DNA from: JASJAR01 sp038530285
GTDB lineage: Bacteria; Pseudomonadota; Alphaproteobacteria; Rhodobacterales; Rhodobacteraceae
Direction: 5' to 3'
DNA length: 64,000 bases
Assembly: GCA_038530285.1 (NCBI GenBank)
Contig: JBCBCY010000007.1
Location: 99,462-163,461, forward strand
A program made the translations under genes and the position numbers. Of the stretch, positions 61,538-64,000 are shown one piece after another. The notes under the pieces were generated by a model, which worked only from the letters and a program-made list of their open reading frames with translations, did not search any database and had not been told where the DNA came from. The stretch's first letter is position 1. Each line of letters starts with the position of its first letter.

Positions 61538-62671
61538 TTAGGCTGGAATGCGTTGCAATGCTCGGGATTTCACATCGTGCAATATGGCGCTGGTTCTTTT
61601 GGCCGCGGCTTCAATCGTCAACTGGCCAACAAAGGCGTCAAAGGCCTTGTCGGCCATCTGCTGGCGCCGGTCAGGTCGGGCCAGCAGATCGGCGATCGAC
61701 GACACCCAGTGGTCGACCTTGTTGGTAATGATCCCCGTGTCGGGCTGAAAAAACGCGCCGTGCTCGCAGACATCAGAGCCTACAACCGGAACCTTGCGGT
61801 CAAGGGCGGCGAGGACCTTGCCAAAGGACTTCCCGCGCGAAAACAGCGTTTCAGGGCACAGCGGCGCAAGGCTGACGGCGACATCGTCAAATGAGGCAAG
61901 GTACTCCTCGTACGACATGCGCGCGCGCCATTCGACGTCAAGCCCGGGGGCTTTGAAACTGTCCAGAAAGGCCGGGTCCTGCTGGCTTTGCCGGTCATAC
62001 AGGCGCAGCCGGGCGCCGGGATGCACATCGGCCACCCGGGCCATCACCTGGCGTACCAACTGGGCTTCACGGGCGTAGGCGTCAGGCCGGGTCTGCGCCC
62101 ATGCGACCACGGGTGGCCGCGTTTTCTGGGGTGGGCGCGGGGCGGTGGACACCGGTGTTCCGGTCCAGACCACCGATGCGGCCGGGGCCCCCGCGGTTCG
62201 GCACCAATCCGCGATGTAAGACGAGCCTGCGATCACGGCTGCCACCTGCGGCATCGCCTGCGCCACGGGCTCTGCCAGATGGGCAATGTGAAATTCGGCA
62301 TCATCCATATCGTAGACGATGGGCCACCGGGCATAAAGATGCGGCCGGTTAAGGGCATGTCGCGCGCCTTGCACAACGACCAGGTCGGGGTCGAAGCGGG
62401 ACAGGGCCGCACGGCGCTGTGGCAGCGTCAATGTCCAGGGCACCACCAGAGTGCGCCACCCCAAAGCGCGCAGCCCGTCGGCGACATTATATATGTGCAG
62501 CAGCGAAGACTGGGTGCGTCCTTTTGAGGGCAGGAACGCCACCTGTGGACCAGACCCTGTCTGGGCCCGCGCCACTTGCCCCCACACAGGGACAGCCCGC
62601 ATCTGCTGAAGCATGTGGTGGGCGCCTTTGCGCATCGGGCTTGGAAGGTCGGTCAGATCAATGAGTCGCAT
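61538..62671 (-). CDS. Glycosyltransferase family 4-like protein
   Basis: The product is about 377 residues. Markers are V-V-V-Q-G-A-R-H, I-V-Y-D-M-D-D-A-E and then A-G-S-S-Y-I-A-D-W-C in the N-terminal half. P-L-C-P-E-T-L-F-S-R-G-K-S-F-G-K-V-L-A-A-L is a donor-site region related to GT4 enzymes. The D-M-D-D motif is typical of a subgroup in exopolysaccharide loci. The usual G-x-G-x-E set is weaker than in the other GT4 proteins here. I used the ATG at 62671. A CtrA-like site with one mismatch lies 25 bp upstream. Confidence 0.8.
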   Translation of the reverse strand: MRLIDLTDLPSPMRKGAHHMLQQMRAVPVWGQVARAQTGSGPQVAFLPSKGRTQSSLLHIYNVADGLRALGWRTLVVPWTLTLPQRRAALSRFDPDLVVVQGARHALNRPHLYARWPIVYDMDDAEFHIAHLAEPVAQAMPQVAAVIAGSSYIADWCRTAGAPAASVVWTGTPVSTAPRPPQKTRPPVVAWAQTRPDAYAREAQLVRQVMARVADVHPGARLRLYDRQSQQDPAFLDSFKAPGLDVEWRARMSYEEYLASFDDVAVSLAPLCPETLFSRGKSFGKVLAALDRKVPVVGSDVCEHGAFFQPDTGIITNKVDHWVSSIADLLARPDRRQQMADKAFDAFVGQLTIEAAAKRTSAILHDVKSRALQRIPA

Positions 62672-63137
62672 GGGCAACAAGCTGTCAGGTCACCGCTAAC
62701 CAAAGGTTAACCATGACGACGTCATGTTGGGACGGAAGAATCATGCTGCGTCGCAGAATCACGGCATCCAAAACCGGGTGAAATAATAGGCTTTGTTCCA
62801 AATCCAAGGCCAATAACGATCAAGTTTCGGCATTGCCTAAACATGAGCAACAAACCGCGCAGCCAGACCCGCCAACTCGGCATGTATTGAGGAACAAATG
62901 AGCGGAAACTCGCAGACTGTCGCATCTAAAAGTCCCCCAGCCTAAAAGCTGCCCAACACTGCCCTCAGTTTCGCCGCAATTCGACGTTCGTTTCAGCGTC
63001 GCGGCTCACGGGCCGAGTTTTGTGTGTGATTTCAATTGGTCGTCGTTTCGACATGCTGTCGTTCCAGAAGGAATCCGCTGAATGCTGCCTCGTCCTACTC
63101 GCTGTCCTCATCATAATTTTGACCGGAGGTCGGCACA
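62672..63137. other. Intergenic region, divergent
   Basis: This 466 bp gap lies between the minus-strand GT4 gene and the plus-strand repeat protein. It holds a CtrA-like site (62696-62711) and a good ribosome binding site (GGAGG at 63125) for the next gene. A 67-codon minus-strand frame at 62722-62925 does not look like a conserved protein. No tRNA or clear promoter was identified. Confidence 0.45.
62696..62711. promoter_or_regulatory. CtrA-like site, one mismatch (CTAA-N7-TTAAC)
   Basis: The first half-site is CTAA in place of TTAA; the spacing and second half are exact. It lies 25 bp upstream of the GT4 start. Confidence 0.4.
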
Positions 63138-64000
63138 ATGAATCCGCTCCTACTTCTTCTGCTCGGCTTTGGTGGCTTCATGGCCTACGCGTCGACCAAT
63201 GACGACGACACAGAAACCGTAAGCGAAGACGCAACGTCTGAGGATCCGGTCGATGATCCGGTCGACGACCCTGCGGACGCGCCAATTGAAGAGCCCGCAG
63301 ACGCACCGGTCGAAGAACCGGCCGACGCGCCGGTCGAAGAGCCTGCCGATGACCCCGTTGAAGAGCCGGTCGAAGACCCGGTTGACGACGAAGAAGAGCA
63401 GCCCGCCTTTGCCGGCCTGACCATGGTCATCTGGGATATGGAAAATGCCGAAACCGTCGAGATCGTTGAAGATGGTGAAACCATCGATCTCGGGACGGCA
63501 CCGGTCGAAGACTACACTTTCGCTGCTGAAATGGCGGACGGATCGACCATCGGCAGCATGCTGTTGGAATATCAGGGTCAGACATGGCTCCAGAATATCT
63601 ATCCCTACACGCTTGAAGATTCCCCGATTGATCTGGCCGAAGGCGACTTTGACGTCACCGTGACGGTCTATTCGGGCGCAAACGCCACCGGTGAGGTGCT
63701 TGGCACCGAGACGATCAGCTTCTCAACGACGAGCGTCATGACGGTTGAAGAGCCGGTTGAAGAGCCCGCCGAAGAACCTGTCGAGGAGCCTGTCGAGGAG
63801 CCTGTCGAAGAGCCCGTCGAGGAGCCTGTCGAAGAACCCGTCGAGGAGCCCGTCGAAGAACCCGTCGAGGAGCCCGTCGAAGAACCCGTCGAGGAGCCGG
63901 TCGAGGAGCCGGTTGAAGAGCCCGTCGAAGAACCTGTCGAAGAACCTGTCGAGGAGCCGGTTGAAGAACCGGTCGAGGAGCCCGTCGACGACGACGAAGA
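63138..64000 (+). CDS. Secreted or anchored acidic repeat protein, N-terminal part, truncated by window edge
   Basis: The frame is open to the right edge and gives at least 287 residues. An N-terminal hydrophobic segment (M-N-P-L-L-L-L-L-L-G-F-G-G-F) acts as a membrane anchor or signal. A first acidic linker of twelve four-residue P-x-x-x units follows, then a compact domain of about 115 residues (near residues 90-205), then twenty V-E-E-P units. GGAGGT lies 7 nt before the ATG. I do not recognise the central domain. The acidic, proline-rich spacers suggest a stiff calcium-binding stalk that spans an envelope or extracellular polymer layer; a much larger C-terminal part is expected beyond the window. 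Confidence 0.85.
   Translation, partial: MNPLLLLLLGFGGFMAYASTNDDDTETVSEDATSEDPVDDPVDDPADAPIEEPADAPVEEPADAPVEEPADDPVEEPVEDPVDDEEEQPAFAGLTMVIWDMENAETVEIVEDGETIDLGTAPVEDYTFAAEMADGSTIGSMLLEYQGQTWLQNIYPYTLEDSPIDLAEGDFDVTVTVYSGANATGEVLGTETISFSTTSVMTVEEPVEEPAEEPVEEPVEEPVEEPVEEPVEEPVEEPVEEPVEEPVEEPVEEPVEEPVEEPVEEPVEEPVEEPVEEPVEEPVDDDE
63246..63389 (+). repeat. Twelve degenerate 12 bp units encoding P-x-x-x linker
   Basis: The units read P-V-D-D, P-A-D-A, P-I-E-E, P-V-E-E and variants in phase with the gene. They form an acidic proline-spaced linker directly after the N-terminal membrane segment. Confidence 0.75.
63744..63983 (+). repeat. Twenty near-identical 12 bp units encoding V-E-E-P
   Basis: Twenty 12 bp units follow each other without a gap. 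All encode V-E-E-P except the third (A-E-E-P). Synonymous differences (GTC/GTT, GAA/GAG, CCC/CCT/CCG) show the array is maintained at the protein level and is not a very recent expansion. Confidence 0.9.

Noticed and set aside
62722..62925. Minus-strand 67-codon frame upstream of the acidic repeat protein
   Set aside because: No family pattern, no ribosome binding site; a fragment G-F-G-T-K-P-I-I briefly suggested a transposase remnant but no inverted repeats or target duplication were seen.
63744..63983. Regular 12 bp repeats considered as a CRISPR array
   Set aside because: Units are contiguous without spacers, vary only synonymously and stay in frame, so they are coding repeats.
1..64000. 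tRNA, rRNA, riboswitch, insertion sequence and plasmid origin
   Set aside because: Reading through the intergenic regions gave no convincing cloverleaf, conserved rRNA stretch, transposase gene or iteron set; a covariance-model search would be needed to exclude small RNAs.

Overview
The window looks like a GC-rich alphaproteobacterial chromosome segment, most likely from the Rhodobacteraceae (Roseobacter group). Pointers are the codon usage, the tripartite tricarboxylate (Tct/Bug) transporter genes, two exact CtrA-type sites (TTAA-N7-TTAAC), and a very large mixed exopolysaccharide/lipopolysaccharide locus. This is inferred from gene content; no rRNA or other taxonomic marker is present.

Layout. 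(1) Positions 1-4319, minus strand: a co-directional set DUF4129 - DUF4350 - MoxR AAA+ ATPase - DUF58 - SpoIIM-like (cut by the left edge), the usual MoxR/DUF58 cell-envelope operon. (2) 4.6-13.0 kb: a stand-alone, fully reducing type I polyketide synthase (KS-AT-DH-ER-KR-ACP, no thioesterase), a convergent LuxR-type regulator and a class I methyltransferase. (3) 13.0-17.0 kb, minus strand: a TctA-TctB fusion permease and two tandem paralogous periplasmic binding proteins. (4) 17.2-62.7 kb: a polysaccharide region with about a dozen glycosyltransferases (GT2, GT4, WecG/TagA, GT61, WbsX), three sulfotransferases, a Wzx flippase, an ABC exporter and an O-antigen ligase/polymerase-like protein. 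It also holds an OafA-type acyltransferase, a PQQ-type sugar dehydrogenase fused to cytochrome c, and unusual secreted-type proteins with Ig-like, PKD and beta-helix folds. (5) 63.1 kb to the right edge: the start of a secreted or anchored protein rich in acidic P-V-E-E repeats.

How the genes work together. Three sub-systems stand out inside the polysaccharide region. First, DprE1-like and DprE2-like genes with GtrA (37.7-40.1 kb), plus a HAD-UbiA fusion (54.7 kb), together make the enzyme set for a polyprenyl-phosphate-linked arabinofuranose-type donor, with a possible GT-C user at 59.9 kb. Second, an MtnK-like (methylthioribose kinase-like) kinase, a sugar nucleotidyltransferase and an inositol-monophosphatase-like enzyme (47.5-50.4 kb) look like a pathway to an activated, perhaps unusual, sugar. 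Third, 51.8-58.8 kb encodes a carrier-protein system: a left-handed beta-helix acyltransferase, a discrete ACP, a short-chain dehydrogenase, an acyl/aminoacyl adenylating ligase, and an 858-residue adenylation-carrier-membrane fusion.

The strongest candidate for something undescribed links the third sub-system to polymer assembly. The O-antigen ligase/polymerase-like protein at 21467-23158 contains, between its membrane segments, a domain that reads as a carrier protein of the same type as the one in the 858-residue fusion. Its phosphopantetheine serine is replaced by leucine. The membrane acyltransferase-like part of the fusion likewise has asparagine where the R-X10-H catalytic histidine is expected.
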